NCBI GenBank assembly: GCA_900318685.1
Contig: ONLL01000019.1
Span: forward strand, 52,725-116,724
Source: an uncultured Prevotellaceae bacterium
GTDB taxonomy: Bacteria > Bacteroidota > Bacteroidia > Bacteroidales > Bacteroidaceae
Length of the DNA stretch: 64,000 bases
Reading direction: 5' to 3'
In this document: positions 31,773-40,115 of the stretch, piece by piece
How positions within the stretch are numbered: the stretch's first letter is position 1
Layout of the letters: the number at the start of each line of letters is the position of its first letter
The notes under the pieces: model-generated
The model's input: only the letters and a program-made list of their open reading frames with translations
The model's database searches: none
What the model was told of the DNA's origin: nothing
Position numbers and translations under genes: made by a program

Positions 31773-32423
31773 TTATAGGCTCTCAACGAACGTGCGTGTC
31801 AGCTCGAAGCTTTGTGCGGCTACCTGTGCCCAGAAATCATGATACTGCGAGGCATTGGTGTCGCGCAGGGGGATGTCGCTCACCACTCGGAACGAGATGA
31901 AGGGTACCTTATTTAAATGGCACGCGTGCGCGATGGCAGCCGACTCCATGTCGACGGCTCTTGCCTCTGGGAAGTGGGCGATGATGTCGCGCATCTTCTC
32001 TTTCGAGTCGACAAACCAGTCGCCCGTGACGATGAGGCCTGGGTAAATCTTTGACGATGAGGAATGAGCTCCTAATTCCTGAGCTTTGCGCAGCAGGTAG
32101 GGGTCGGCCTGGAAGCGTGCGGGCAAACCTTGTACCTGCCCATACTGCGTGCCGCTGTCAATCGCTGATCCGCAGTAGACGTCGTGATAGGCCAGCTCGG
32201 TGCTCACTACCACGTCTCTCACTTCCAGTTCGTCGCCATTGCCACCGGCACATCCCGACGAAATGATGCAGTCAGGATGATGCTCGTTGATTATGCGCTG
32301 CACGCCCAGGGCGGCATTCACTTTGCCGATGCCGCATTTCTCGACGATGACCTGGCTGCCCTCGAAGACCTGTCGGAGCTGCTGCAGCTCACGTTCCATT
32401 GCTACTATGATTCCTATTTTCAT
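31773..32423 (-). CDS. mtnN: 5'-methylthioadenosine/S-adenosylhomocysteine nucleosidase
   Basis: This enzyme hydrolyses the N-glycosidic bond of methylthioadenosine and S-adenosylhomocysteine in the activated-methyl cycle. The 216-residue protein has the start MKIGIIVAMERELQQL with the catalytic Glu, the nucleoside motif VDMESAAIAHACHLNKVPF and the catalytic Asp in VVSDIPL. The length is close to the usual 230. Its ATG overlaps the stop of the secreted metallopeptidase gene by 4 bp, so a cytoplasmic housekeeping enzyme is translationally coupled to an exported protein. A strong terminator follows. Confidence 0.95.
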   Translation of the reverse strand: MKIGIIVAMERELQQLRQVFEGSQVIVEKCGIGKVNAALGVQRIINEHHPDCIISSGCAGGNGDELEVRDVVVSTELAYHDVYCGSAIDSGTQYGQVQGLPARFQADPYLLRKAQELGAHSSSSKIYPGLIVTGDWFVDSKEKMRDIIAHFPEARAVDMESAAIAHACHLNKVPFISFRVVSDIPLRDTNASQYHDFWAQVAAQSFELTRTFVESL

Positions 32424-34585
32424 CTGCTTATGTATTTTTGTCCGTCCTTGATATAAAGTCCCTTTGCAGGTTTGTCCTGCAGACGGCGGCCCTGCAGGTC
32501 ATAGTATTTGCTATTTGCGGATGTCCGATTTTCTATTGATGTCACTCCAGTGGGGTCGTCGTAGTCAATCTGAGCCAGCTCCACGCCTGTTTTCGAATTG
32601 TCGATATGCACTCTGAAGACGAAGCGCGCCACAGCCTCCTTGTCAGCAGAGATCTTGTATCGTAAGCCCTGTCCGATGGTGTAAGTTTTGCCGTTTTGGC
32701 ATCTGTTGGGATACTGCCCGATGTTGAAGGTCATCGATGAGATTTGGGGCTCGCTATAAAGAGATGCACTTGCATCGCTATACTCGCACACTGCACCATT
32801 GGCATTGAACCAGTGTCCGTAGCCGTTAGCCGTCTTGCCACGGTTTACGAGCTCCAGTGTATTAGGCTTCAGTGGATAGAACATCATGCGTCCCACAGAG
32901 GGGCCGGCAGCTGCATAATTTTGAATTTTCGCGGTGATATCAGCAGCGCTAACTTGCAGCGCAGTGCCCAGCATGGCCAGCGCCTGACCGCCGATGGTGA
33001 CCCCCAGTGCATCGTAGTTTGAACGGCGTGGCATGTACACATCGTAGGTCAGCGTGATGTCGGCCTCTTCACGTCCGTCCAGCTTGGGACTGACATAGAC
33101 CACGGCGCGACTGCCCAGACTGGTGCCCTCCAGCGAAAAGCGATAGGGCCAGTGCTCGGCATTCTCGGCCTGCTCTGTCCATTTGTGCTGTACGTATTTC
33201 TTAGGTGCGGGCGAGACGATGAGCCACAGGCGGCTGGTGCCCTCAGGGACGGTCATCGACACATCCTCGGTCTCCTCCGACGTTCCCTGGCAGTAGAGGC
33301 TGTCCTCATTGAAGTAGCGACGCGAGCCGTCCTTCATCAGTGCCACATAGCCCAGGCGGAAGGCGCGCTGGCTGGGCGATGCTGGACGTATATACATCGT
33401 GCGGTTGACTTTGCCCCACTGTGTCTCGCCGTTGAGCATCTCGGCGGGATCGCCCTCAGCCAGCTTTGATGCTGCCCTCATGGCAGTGAAGTGAGTTGTC
33501 ACCTGCTGTCCTGCCTCGGGCACCTCCAGTGGAATGACGTTGAAGCCCGTCGACTGTGGTGTGCTCGACAATGCCACCTGATAGCTGCCGTCGTCGGTCA
33601 TCACGCAGCGATAGTCGAAGTCACCGATATAGTTGTTGCGATAGGGCTTGCAGGCTTCGATGTCCCATGTGGCCAGATGGGCGGCATAGTCGTAGTAGAG
33701 CTTGTAGAGTCCCACAGCATCAAGTCCCTTCAGGGCCATCAGCGCCTGGTTGAAGTCGGTGCCGTTACCTGCCGACTGCCCCGTCATAGGCTGCCGCCAC
33801 ACTTGTCCCACGGTAGTGATGTCATCGTAGTACTGGCAGAGGAAGTAGTGCATCCAGTAGCTTTGGTAGCGATGCCACTCATGAGAGAAAGCATAGTTGT
33901 GGGAGCGGCGGAATACGCCGATGCTCTGGTTGAACATCTCACCTGGATATGACTGTGCAGCCTGCCACTGTGCCGTCTGCTCCCAGATAGCCTGCCCGTT
34001 GCCACATGCCAGGTGGAAGCCGGTATTGTCAGTCGACGACGAGCGATGGTTGTTGCCCGAATGGTCTGAGTAGCACATATAGTGGAACGAGTGACCCACC
34101 TCGTGCGCCACGCTGTGGCCTACGGGCTTACAGGCCGACGGACCCAGCCACAGGGCGCTCACCTCAAAGTCGTAGCCGCCGCCGTAGCACACCCACTCCG
34201 TGGTATGGTTCAACAGCACCATCACCTTGTATTTGCGCAGGTTGGTCGTGGCAGGGTCGACGAATCCCAGCTTGTTGATCTCCAGGTCGTAGAACTCCTC
34301 GCACTTCTTCAGCAGGTCCTGCTCGTCGACGCGGTAGGCTGAGGGCGACTTCGAGGGCAGCGTCGATCCGTAGCCCTTGTCCCAGAGCACGATGACATTG
34401 TCCGACTCCACCGATCGGCTCTTCGACCAAGTGTACTTGTTGTCAGGGTCGTTCTCGGCATAGAGCAGCGAGTCCGATGGCCAGGGGTTTCTCCATTCGT
34501 CAGGCACGTACATTTTTTTCTGTGCGTGCATTGCCAAAGCCGTCATCAGTAGTACGGCCAGCAGCACAAAATGTCTTTTCATCAT
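32420..34585 (-). CDS. Secreted zinc metallopeptidase-like protein (DUF6055/DUF4859 type)
   Basis: The 721-residue protein has a signal peptide (MMKRHFVLLAVLLMTALAMHA). The peptidase-like domain (about 25-320) contains the zinc motif HEVGH within PVGHSVAHEVGHSFHYM and a downstream GQAIWEQTAQWQA that may supply the third ligand. This resembles the group listed as DUF6055. A central beta-domain follows, then a DUF4859-like domain at about 500-660 (YPLKPNTLELVNRGKTANGY). The tail YYDLQGRRL ends in KYISR. The substrate is unknown; host or dietary glycoprotein is possible. It is the first gene of a two-gene unit with mtnN. Confidence 0.82.
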   Translation of the reverse strand: MMKRHFVLLAVLLMTALAMHAQKKMYVPDEWRNPWPSDSLLYAENDPDNKYTWSKSRSVESDNVIVLWDKGYGSTLPSKSPSAYRVDEQDLLKKCEEFYDLEINKLGFVDPATTNLRKYKVMVLLNHTTEWVCYGGGYDFEVSALWLGPSACKPVGHSVAHEVGHSFHYMCYSDHSGNNHRSSSTDNTGFHLACGNGQAIWEQTAQWQAAQSYPGEMFNQSIGVFRRSHNYAFSHEWHRYQSYWMHYFLCQYYDDITTVGQVWRQPMTGQSAGNGTDFNQALMALKGLDAVGLYKLYYDYAAHLATWDIEACKPYRNNYIGDFDYRCVMTDDGSYQVALSSTPQSTGFNVIPLEVPEAGQQVTTHFTAMRAASKLAEGDPAEMLNGETQWGKVNRTMYIRPASPSQRAFRLGYVALMKDGSRRYFNEDSLYCQGTSEETEDVSMTVPEGTSRLWLIVSPAPKKYVQHKWTEQAENAEHWPYRFSLEGTSLGSRAVVYVSPKLDGREEADITLTYDVYMPRRSNYDALGVTIGGQALAMLGTALQVSAADITAKIQNYAAAGPSVGRMMFYPLKPNTLELVNRGKTANGYGHWFNANGAVCEYSDASASLYSEPQISSMTFNIGQYPNRCQNGKTYTIGQGLRYKISADKEAVARFVFRVHIDNSKTGVELAQIDYDDPTGVTSIENRTSANSKYYDLQGRRLQDKPAKGLYIKDGQKYISR

Positions 34586-34612
34586 TCAGTTGTTAGTTAT
34601 CTTCTTCATTAG

Positions 34613-35554
34613 TTAAATACCTGATAATTCTTCTTTGGTCAGGCCGGTTATTTCAATGATGCTTTCATCTGGAACTCCCTGTTCTTTCATCTTTCGGGCT
34701 ATCTCCAATGCCTTTTGGCGTGCACCTTCGGTTCTTCCTTCTTCTCTTCCTTCTTCTCTTCCTTCTTTCCTTCCCTCTTCTCTTCCTTGCGCTTTTCCTT
34801 CTTCATACCCTTCTAACTTCCCTTCTCCGCGTGCGGTGGTCATGGTGTTTTCAAGGATATGGCGATCCATCCAGTAGCTCTCGTATGCACGCTGTTCCTC
34901 ACGGCTCATCTGCATGATGGTCAGCTTTTCGCGTGCCTCTTTCAGTCCAGGGGCATCGGCATCGTCGGGTATGTCGCTGGTGGCGAGGAAGTACAGCCAT
35001 TGGTCTAAGGGCACGCGTGACCACTGGTTGAAGTCGTTCACTTTTAGAATGTAGTATTCAGGATAGAGCTCATAAATGTCGCTGACTTCGAATTTCTGCT
35101 GCTGGTAGGGGCTGAGCCTTAGCAGGTCGCCCTTGTGGATGCCACGGAACTCGGTCTTGCCGTGGTAGACCACATCGTCGCCCTGCCCCAAGTCGAAGTA
35201 GACAATGTTGACGGAGTAGATTTTCTTCACGTTCTCATAGTTCTGTCCGCCGTTGATATAATCGGTGACGAGCTTGGAGGCTCCGAAGAGCATGCGCTGG
35301 AAGTAGGCGAACTCCGGCTCGCCTTGCACTTCTATGAGTATCAGTTCGCCGTCGCCGTTCTCCGCCAGCAGGTCCACACGGTTGTATTTTGACTCCCGGC
35401 GGTCTTGGTTTCCCTCGCTCTCCAGCAGGCGGTGTATCTTTACGTCGAAGTTCAGCAGCGTGGTGAGGAAGCCCTCGAGCACGCCGAAATTGGCCTTGTC
35501 GCGCAAGATGCGCTTTAGGGCCCAGTCGAAGCTGATGAATGTCCTTTCTTTCAT
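34613..35554 (-). CDS. Rpn/PD-(D/E)XK nuclease-family protein
   Basis: This 313-residue protein belongs to the PD-(D/E)XK nuclease family transposase group (PF12784-like, Rpn). It starts FISFDWALKRILRDKANFGV, then shows the nuclease core VDLLAENGDGELILIEVQ, with Asp and Glu-Val-Gln as catalytic residues. Family members promote RecA-independent recombination or act in phage defence; many occur in multiple copies in Bacteroidetes. Near the C-terminus a Glu/Gly/Arg-rich region (about 255-280) is encoded by 12-bp repeats, which the family often shows. The last part, IARKMKEQGVPDESIIEITG, is a typical helical end. Confidence 0.9.
   Translation of the reverse strand: MKERTFISFDWALKRILRDKANFGVLEGFLTTLLNFDVKIHRLLESEGNQDRRESKYNRVDLLAENGDGELILIEVQGEPEFAYFQRMLFGASKLVTDYINGGQNYENVKKIYSVNIVYFDLGQGDDVVYHGKTEFRGIHKGDLLRLSPYQQQKFEVSDIYELYPEYYILKVNDFNQWSRVPLDQWLYFLATSDIPDDADAPGLKEAREKLTIMQMSREEQRAYESYWMDRHILENTMTTARGEGKLEGYEEGKAQGREEGRKEGREEGREEGRTEGARQKALEIARKMKEQGVPDESIIEITGLTKEELSGI
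34737..34797. repeat. 12-bp coding repeat (EGREEGRKEG region)
   Basis: About four to five copies of a CTTCTTCTCTTC-like unit encode the repeated Glu-Gly-Arg-Glu segment of the Rpn protein. The unit is a multiple of three, so copy changes keep the frame. Confidence 0.85.
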
Positions 35555-35574
35555 GATGCTGCGAATATTTGCCG

Positions 35575-35582
35575 CAAAGATA
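35575..35582 (-). promoter_or_regulatory. -7 promoter element of the Rpn gene
   Basis: TATCTTTG followed by CGGC on the minus strand, 20 nt before the ATG at 35554. Confidence 0.75.
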
Positions 35583-35643
35583 CATAAAAATCGTTAAACA
35601 GAAAAGAAAACGGCTTTATTATTTGCTTTTTTTATGGAAATAA

Positions 35644-36777
35644 TCACAACGCGAAGCCAAGACCGAGACGCACTACTCCCAGGTTGCCGTAGCCTAGTTC
35701 TCCGAAGAAATGGAAGTTGTCGCCGCCAAAGGCAACACCCAGGGCGGTCAGCTGGTAGGCCATGCGCCATTTTATCTTGTCCATACTGTCAGTGAAGAAT
35801 GGCTTTTGCTCGTCGGGCGATCGGTAATCGGGAGAATAGTAGTCCACCCAGGGATAACGTTTATAGTCGAACGTGAGATGATGGCGCAGCGCCCCTAAGG
35901 CGATGCGCGAGTAGCAGCGGCAGCCGCTTACTTCGTACCAAGCGTACCTCACTGACGGGGCAACAACGAAGAAACGGCAAAACTCAGTACCGTCGGCATA
36001 TTCGTCAGGATGGGTTTCAGGGGTAATAATGTCGCCTGAAAAGTTATAGTACGCAGAGTAGCCTTCTCGCGAGATGCTCCAATCGGCCAGCACTCCTATG
36101 TCCCATTTCCTATTGAGTCGGTAGTGGTACTCCACGCCGGCCTGCACGTAGGCATCGCCGACAAGGTCGAAGCACTCACCCTCAGTCGTCAGCTCATAGC
36201 GATTCAGATAGCTGTCGAGCATCCTGTCCCTGTCGTGTTCAGTCTGGCAGCGTCCAAATCCCAGGCTTCCACGCACTTCATGCCTGTAGAAGTGCTCAGG
36301 CAACTGCCGTGCCCGCAGGCGTGCCTGCCTCAAGTCTTCCTCCGCCTTGGCTAGTCGCAGCGAGTCGGCGCGATGCAGTGAGTCGGCCTGAGAGCGTGAT
36401 GCGTCGGGGGTGATGAAAAAGTGATCCTGAGTCGGCACGCTGGCAGCATTGGTAAGGAGGTCGACGATGAGAGGGACTCCACAGGCAGCATCCAGCATGG
36501 CCCAGGGATTGCAGGAATTGCTCAGCACGATGTCGCTGAAAGCATAGTTCTCGGAGATGATTTGTATGTGTTGGCCACCAAGGCTGTGACGCTTGACTTC
36601 GACGGTTGCCGGCAACGACACATCTCTGTACACACCCTTGGAGGTGGCTATGGTTACAGGCTCGTCGACATCGCCGTCGATATGGATCTTGGCCGAGCTG
36701 CCTGATATGATTGTTGCGCACGATGAGCATAGCATCGCAGCCAGCATCAATATGAGGATGTCCTTTGTTCGTTTCAT
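35644..36777 (-). CDS. Lipoprotein, probable outer-membrane beta-barrel
   Basis: The 377-residue protein has a lipoprotein signal ending LCSSCATI with Cys about residue 19; the upstream start at 36834 would extend into the promoter. Residues about 20-115 resemble a periplasmic domain (PVTIATSKGVYRDVSLPATV, as in the PEGA-like type). A charged helical spacer follows (SQADSLHRADSLRLAKAEED), then about 220 residues of alternating beta-strand pattern ending in GNLGVVRLGLGFAL, which ends in an aromatic-hydrophobic pattern as for outer-membrane barrels. The function is unknown. Start chosen at 36777 for the lipobox. Confidence 0.75.
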   Translation of the reverse strand: MKRTKDILILMLAAMLCSSCATIISGSSAKIHIDGDVDEPVTIATSKGVYRDVSLPATVEVKRHSLGGQHIQIISENYAFSDIVLSNSCNPWAMLDAACGVPLIVDLLTNAASVPTQDHFFITPDASRSQADSLHRADSLRLAKAEEDLRQARLRARQLPEHFYRHEVRGSLGFGRCQTEHDRDRMLDSYLNRYELTTEGECFDLVGDAYVQAGVEYHYRLNRKWDIGVLADWSISREGYSAYYNFSGDIITPETHPDEYADGTEFCRFFVVAPSVRYAWYEVSGCRCYSRIALGALRHHLTFDYKRYPWVDYYSPDYRSPDEQKPFFTDSMDKIKWRMAYQLTALGVAFGGDNFHFFGELGYGNLGVVRLGLGFAL

Positions 36778-36800
36778 CGTATAACTGGTTAATACCTCTA

Positions 36801-36808
36801 CAAAGATA
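36801..36808 (-). promoter_or_regulatory. -7 promoter element (TATCTTTG)
   Basis: TATCTTTG on the minus strand lies 23 nt before the ATG at 36777. Confidence 0.75.
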
Positions 36809-36884
36809 AACGCAGAAAGCCTTAAATCTTGCACGAAAGCAGAAGATTTAACGTTTTTTTGTCAGTTCTTTGAAATTTTCTTGC

Positions 36885-36892
36885 TACCTTTG
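36885..36892 (+). promoter_or_regulatory. -7 promoter element of the PL1 gene
   Basis: TACCTTTG lies 65 bp before the ATG at 36958. Confidence 0.7.
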
Positions 36893-36957
36893 TCGCAGAT
36901 TTAGATGACGATCATATTATCGCCGACAACCACTAACGACACTATTATTCGCAGTTT

Positions 36958-38208
36958 ATGAAACTAGCACTCTTCACCACGCTACTTCTGCTCGGGCTCA
37001 CCTCAGCCGCCATGCAGGCCCAGCAGCCCGCCTTCCCCGGCGCCGAGGGCTATGGTGCCTATGCCTCAGGCGGGCGCGAACGCCCTGTGGTGCACGTCAC
37101 CAACCTCAATGCCGACGGTCCGGGATCGCTCGCCGATGCCGTCAGCCAGCCGGGACGCTTTGTCGTCTTCGACGTGGGAGGCGTCATCGACATCACGGGT
37201 AAGAACATCACCATTGCCAGCGATATCACCATCGCAGGACAGACGGCACCCTCGCCCGGCATCACCATCTACGGCGGACGCGTCATCGCCACTAACGCCC
37301 GCAATGTTGTCATCCGCTATCTGCGCATGCGAGGCGGCAAGAGTGTCAGCCGAGGGAAGTGCACGCTGACGCTCGACTATTGCCACAACCTCATCCTCGA
37401 CCACTGCTCGCTTTCCTGGGGACCGTGGGACAATGCCCACATCAAGGATGCTGACAGCATCACCTGGCAGTACTGCATCAACAGTGAAGGCATTGAGCCG
37501 CAGCGTTTCGGAGCCATCACCGACGGCACGCGTCACTGGACCATCCACCATTGTCTGTGGGCCGACAACAAGAGCCGCAACCCGAAGATGAAGTGCTACG
37601 TGCAGTATTATAATAATGTGGTCTACAACTATGGCAACGGCGTAGTAGGAGGGCACTCAGCAGGCGACAACTACCAGGACCTGATGAACAACTACTTCAT
37701 AGCCGGCCCCAACGGCTCGGAGAAGTACTTCGACAACTGGACCGCCACCGACCACCTCTACTGCTCGGGCAACTACTTCGACGGCAACCGCGACGGACTT
37801 CTGAACGGTGTTCCCGTCGATGCTCATCCTGCCGCCACACGCATGGAGCGTCCCAACTTTATCACCAGCCACCCTATGAACATCGAGACCGCTGAGCAGG
37901 CCTACCATACCGTTGTAGCACAGGCGGGAGCATCCCTCCACCGCGACATCCACGACCAGCGTGTCATCCGTCAGCTCTCATCGCTGGGCGTCGAGGGAGC
38001 CTTCATTGACAACGAGGACAGCGTGGGTGGCATTGGCGACCTGCCCTCTACCCATCACCCCAAGCGCTACGACCGCGACCGTGACGGAATGGACGATCGA
38101 TGGGAGCGCTCTCATGGTCTGAACCCGAAGCGCGACGATGCTAACGATTATACGTTGGGTGGCGGCTACACCAACATCGAGCATTTCGTCAATAGCCTCA
38201 CTCGCTAG
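36958..38208 (+). CDS. Pectate lyase-like protein (PL1 family)
   Basis: The 416-residue protein has a signal peptide (MKLALFTTLLLLGLTSAAMQ). It opens with AFPGAEGYGAYASGGRERPV and GPGSLADAVSQPGRFVVFDV, the usual start of polysaccharide lyase family 1, and continues as a right-handed beta-helix (NVVIRYLRMRGG, CHNLILDHCSLSWGPWDN, WTIHHCLWADNKSRNPKM). PL1 enzymes cleave pectate by beta-elimination with calcium. The C-terminus holds a calcium-type motif DRDRDGMDDRWERSHGLNP as in thrombospondin type-3 repeats. Catalytic Arg was not pinned down, so activity is inferred from family. Confidence 0.88.
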   Translation: MKLALFTTLLLLGLTSAAMQAQQPAFPGAEGYGAYASGGRERPVVHVTNLNADGPGSLADAVSQPGRFVVFDVGGVIDITGKNITIASDITIAGQTAPSPGITIYGGRVIATNARNVVIRYLRMRGGKSVSRGKCTLTLDYCHNLILDHCSLSWGPWDNAHIKDADSITWQYCINSEGIEPQRFGAITDGTRHWTIHHCLWADNKSRNPKMKCYVQYYNNVVYNYGNGVVGGHSAGDNYQDLMNNYFIAGPNGSEKYFDNWTATDHLYCSGNYFDGNRDGLLNGVPVDAHPAATRMERPNFITSHPMNIETAEQAYHTVVAQAGASLHRDIHDQRVIRQLSSLGVEGAFIDNEDSVGGIGDLPSTHHPKRYDRDRDGMDDRWERSHGLNPKRDDANDYTLGGGYTNIEHFVNSLTR

Positions 38209-38232
38209 CCAGACGCGCCTGAAAACAACATG

Positions 38233-38240
38233 TACCTTTG
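38233..38240 (+). promoter_or_regulatory. -7 promoter element of the EamA gene
   Basis: TACCTTTG followed by CACCCC ends 8 nt before the ATG at 38249; a near-leaderless arrangement like that of the radical SAM gene. Confidence 0.8.
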
Positions 38241-38248
38241 CACCCCGT

Positions 38249-39178
38249 ATGGAATCGAATCTTTCAGGTAACAACCGCGAACCCCTGCTGGCCCATCTGT
38301 CGATGTTTGCAGCCTGTGCCATCTGGGGACTGATGGCACCACTGGGTAAGGACGCGATGACACATGGGCTCGACGGCCCCTCGATGGTGATGCTGCGCGT
38401 GTCGGGCGGTGCCCTGCTCTTCTGGATAGCATCACTGTTTACCAAGCGTGAGCATGTGCCCCTTAGGCATGTGCTCACCTTCGCCGGAGCCGCCGTCTTT
38501 GGCATCGTGTGCAACCAGTGCGGTTACACCATCGGACTGTCGCTGACCTCGCCCATCAATGCCAGCATCGTCACGACGTCGATGCCAATCTTCGCCATGA
38601 TCCTGGCGGCACTCATCCTGAAGGAGCCCATCACCAGCAAGAAAGTGCTGGGAGTGCTGTTGGGATGCAGCGGGGCGCTGATGCTGATACTCACATCTAT
38701 GTCGCATGCCAGCGACAAGGTGGGCGACATTCGTGGTGATCTCTGTTGCCTGGGTGCCCAGTTCTCCTACGCCCTCTACCTGTCGCTGTTCAACAAGTTT
38801 GTCAAGCGCTACAGCATCTTCACCGTCAACAAGTGGATGTTTCTCTGGGCAACCATCTTCCTGTTGCCCCTGGCCGGTCCTCACACATGGTCGATGATCC
38901 GCGAGCCGTGGTCCGCGACGACCCTCTTGGAGACAGCCTATGTCATCGTTTTCGGCACGTTCATCGGCTACATCCTTATCATCAAGGCCCAGAAGATCCT
39001 TCGTCCCACCGTCGTCGCTGCCTACAACTACGTGCAGCCTGTCGTGGCCGTCGTCGTCAGTGTGCTGGCGGGTCTGGGCGTGCTGACGTGGACTCATGCG
39101 CTTGCCGTCGTCCTTGTGTTCAATGGTGTGTCGCTGGTGACGAAGTCCAAGAGCCGCAGGGATATGGAGGCTAAATAG
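38249..39178 (+). CDS. EamA/DMT-family transporter
   Basis: The 309-residue integral membrane protein has ten predicted helices in two EamA repeats. The first contains FAACAIWGLMAPLGKDAM and NQCGYTIGLSLTSPINASIV, the second LCCLGAQFSYALYLSLFNKF and AAYNYVQPVVAVVVSVL, both family patterns. Members move amino acids, nucleotides or other small metabolites; the substrate here cannot be read. The start at 38249 fits the promoter; the longer frame from 38138 overlaps the lyase gene and is not used. Confidence 0.9.
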   Translation: MESNLSGNNREPLLAHLSMFAACAIWGLMAPLGKDAMTHGLDGPSMVMLRVSGGALLFWIASLFTKREHVPLRHVLTFAGAAVFGIVCNQCGYTIGLSLTSPINASIVTTSMPIFAMILAALILKEPITSKKVLGVLLGCSGALMLILTSMSHASDKVGDIRGDLCCLGAQFSYALYLSLFNKFVKRYSIFTVNKWMFLWATIFLLPLAGPHTWSMIREPWSATTLLETAYVIVFGTFIGYILIIKAQKILRPTVVAAYNYVQPVVAVVVSVLAGLGVLTWTHALAVVLVFNGVSLVTKSKSRRDMEAK

Positions 39179-39524
39179 GTCGGCTATTCGCTCGCGAGAG
39201 GGCTGCAATGTTGCAAAGCGCGTCACCATTGGCGTTGAGGAAAGTTACACGTGCGTCAACTCCATAGCCCTTGCAAACTGTTTGAAACGGAACGTGTAAG
39301 TGGTTCCCAGCATGGGAGCGAGTCATTCCCACGGTGGGAATGATGCGGAAGTAGGCTTCGAAGAGGCACTTCGTTGGTGACGAACGTACGGAAAGCGGGG
39401 AGCGAAGATCCTGAAAGAGGAGCGCAAAAATTTTGAGGGTTGAATGCTTTTTTGCAAGACCTAACATTCTGTGTTTGTAAGTCACATAAAATCAGTGTCT
39501 TATATTCTTATTGAGGCTTTTGAG

Positions 39525-39744
39525 ACCTAACTTAGAGGTAACTTAGACCTAACACAGAGGTAACTAAGACCTAACACCGCTTCCGCAAAGCCAAGGAGGG
39601 TGAGGCAGCCAAGCTGATGAACTCGAAGATGCTGCTGAGCCACATCCAGAAGGCCTACCCGTCGGTCGACATCAATCTTATTCCGTTGGCTGCTTAGGTT
39701 CGATGTTAGGTCTGTGTTAGGTCTAAGTTACCTCTAAGTTAGGT
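39525..39744. repeat. Perfect 34-bp inverted repeat with 152-bp interior
   Basis: Arms 39525-39558 and 39711-39744 are exactly complementary and are made of ACCTAAC, TTAGAGGTAA and related units. Further single copies extend the left arm to 39577. An outer 12-bp pair (about 39459-39470 and 39802-39813, AGACCTAACATT type) encloses it. Confidence 0.9.
39578..39697 (+). pseudogene. Possible gene-fragment (39 codons) inside the inverted repeat
   Basis: The interior reads without start codon as 39 codons plus TAG, including KEGEAAKLMNSKMLLSHIQK and YPSVDINLIPLAA. The composition looks like a real protein C-terminus, but I do not recognise the family. It may be cargo trapped between the repeats or chance. 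Confidence 0.4.
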
Positions 39745-40073
39745 GTGCCAGGCTCTTTAGGAATACCTATTCAGTTCAAAATCAAACAATTACGTATTTG
39801 CAATGTTAGGTCTTATGGAAAATCGACTAGAACTTAAAAAAAATCTTGGGAATACGAATTGTGTTTCGATGAAAACTGCCAGCTTCCCGTCAGCGTGTGC
39901 ATCATGATGAGCGCAAGCTTTGGCCCCGTCAGCAGGAAGATATCTGCCTGAGCAGGCTGCCCCGACTTTCTGAATCGTATCAAAAAGTTTCGCGTGCGTA
40001 ACGTGCGAGGGGAAACTGCATGTTTTTTGAAAAAAAACATCGGCTTTTCCTTTCGCATGCCGCAATAATTTGC

Positions 40074-40081
40074 TATATTTG
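40074..40081 (+). promoter_or_regulatory. -7 promoter element of the GH10 gene
   Basis: TATATTTG followed by CAGC lies 34 bp before the ATG at 40116. Confidence 0.7.
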
Positions 40082-40115
40082 CAGCTCGAAACAACTTTAA
40101 AACCAAGTCTGTAAT

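Larger units (their letters stand above)
39179..40073. other. Repeat-rich intergenic region without an assigned gene
   Basis: About 900 bp separate the EamA gene and the GH10 promoter. A minus-strand frame at 39171-39485 (containing PTVGMTRSHAGNHLHVPF) and two overlapping minus frames at 39790-40106 have no recognised family. The centre holds nested inverted repeats built on TTAGGTC units. The region may be a decayed mobile or repeat element. Confidence 0.5.

Noticed and set aside
34613-35554. Considered as an active transposable element
   Set aside because: No terminal inverted repeats or target duplications were seen; Rpn-type proteins are usually single genes rather than insertion sequences.
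39171-39485. Minus-strand frame of 104 codons in the repeat-rich gap
   Set aside because: No promoter or recognised family; overlaps the end of the EamA gene. Possibly part of an interspersed repeat, but not supported as a gene.
39790-40106. Two overlapping minus-strand frames of about 90 codons
   Set aside because: They overlap each other and the GH10 promoter and have no recognised family.
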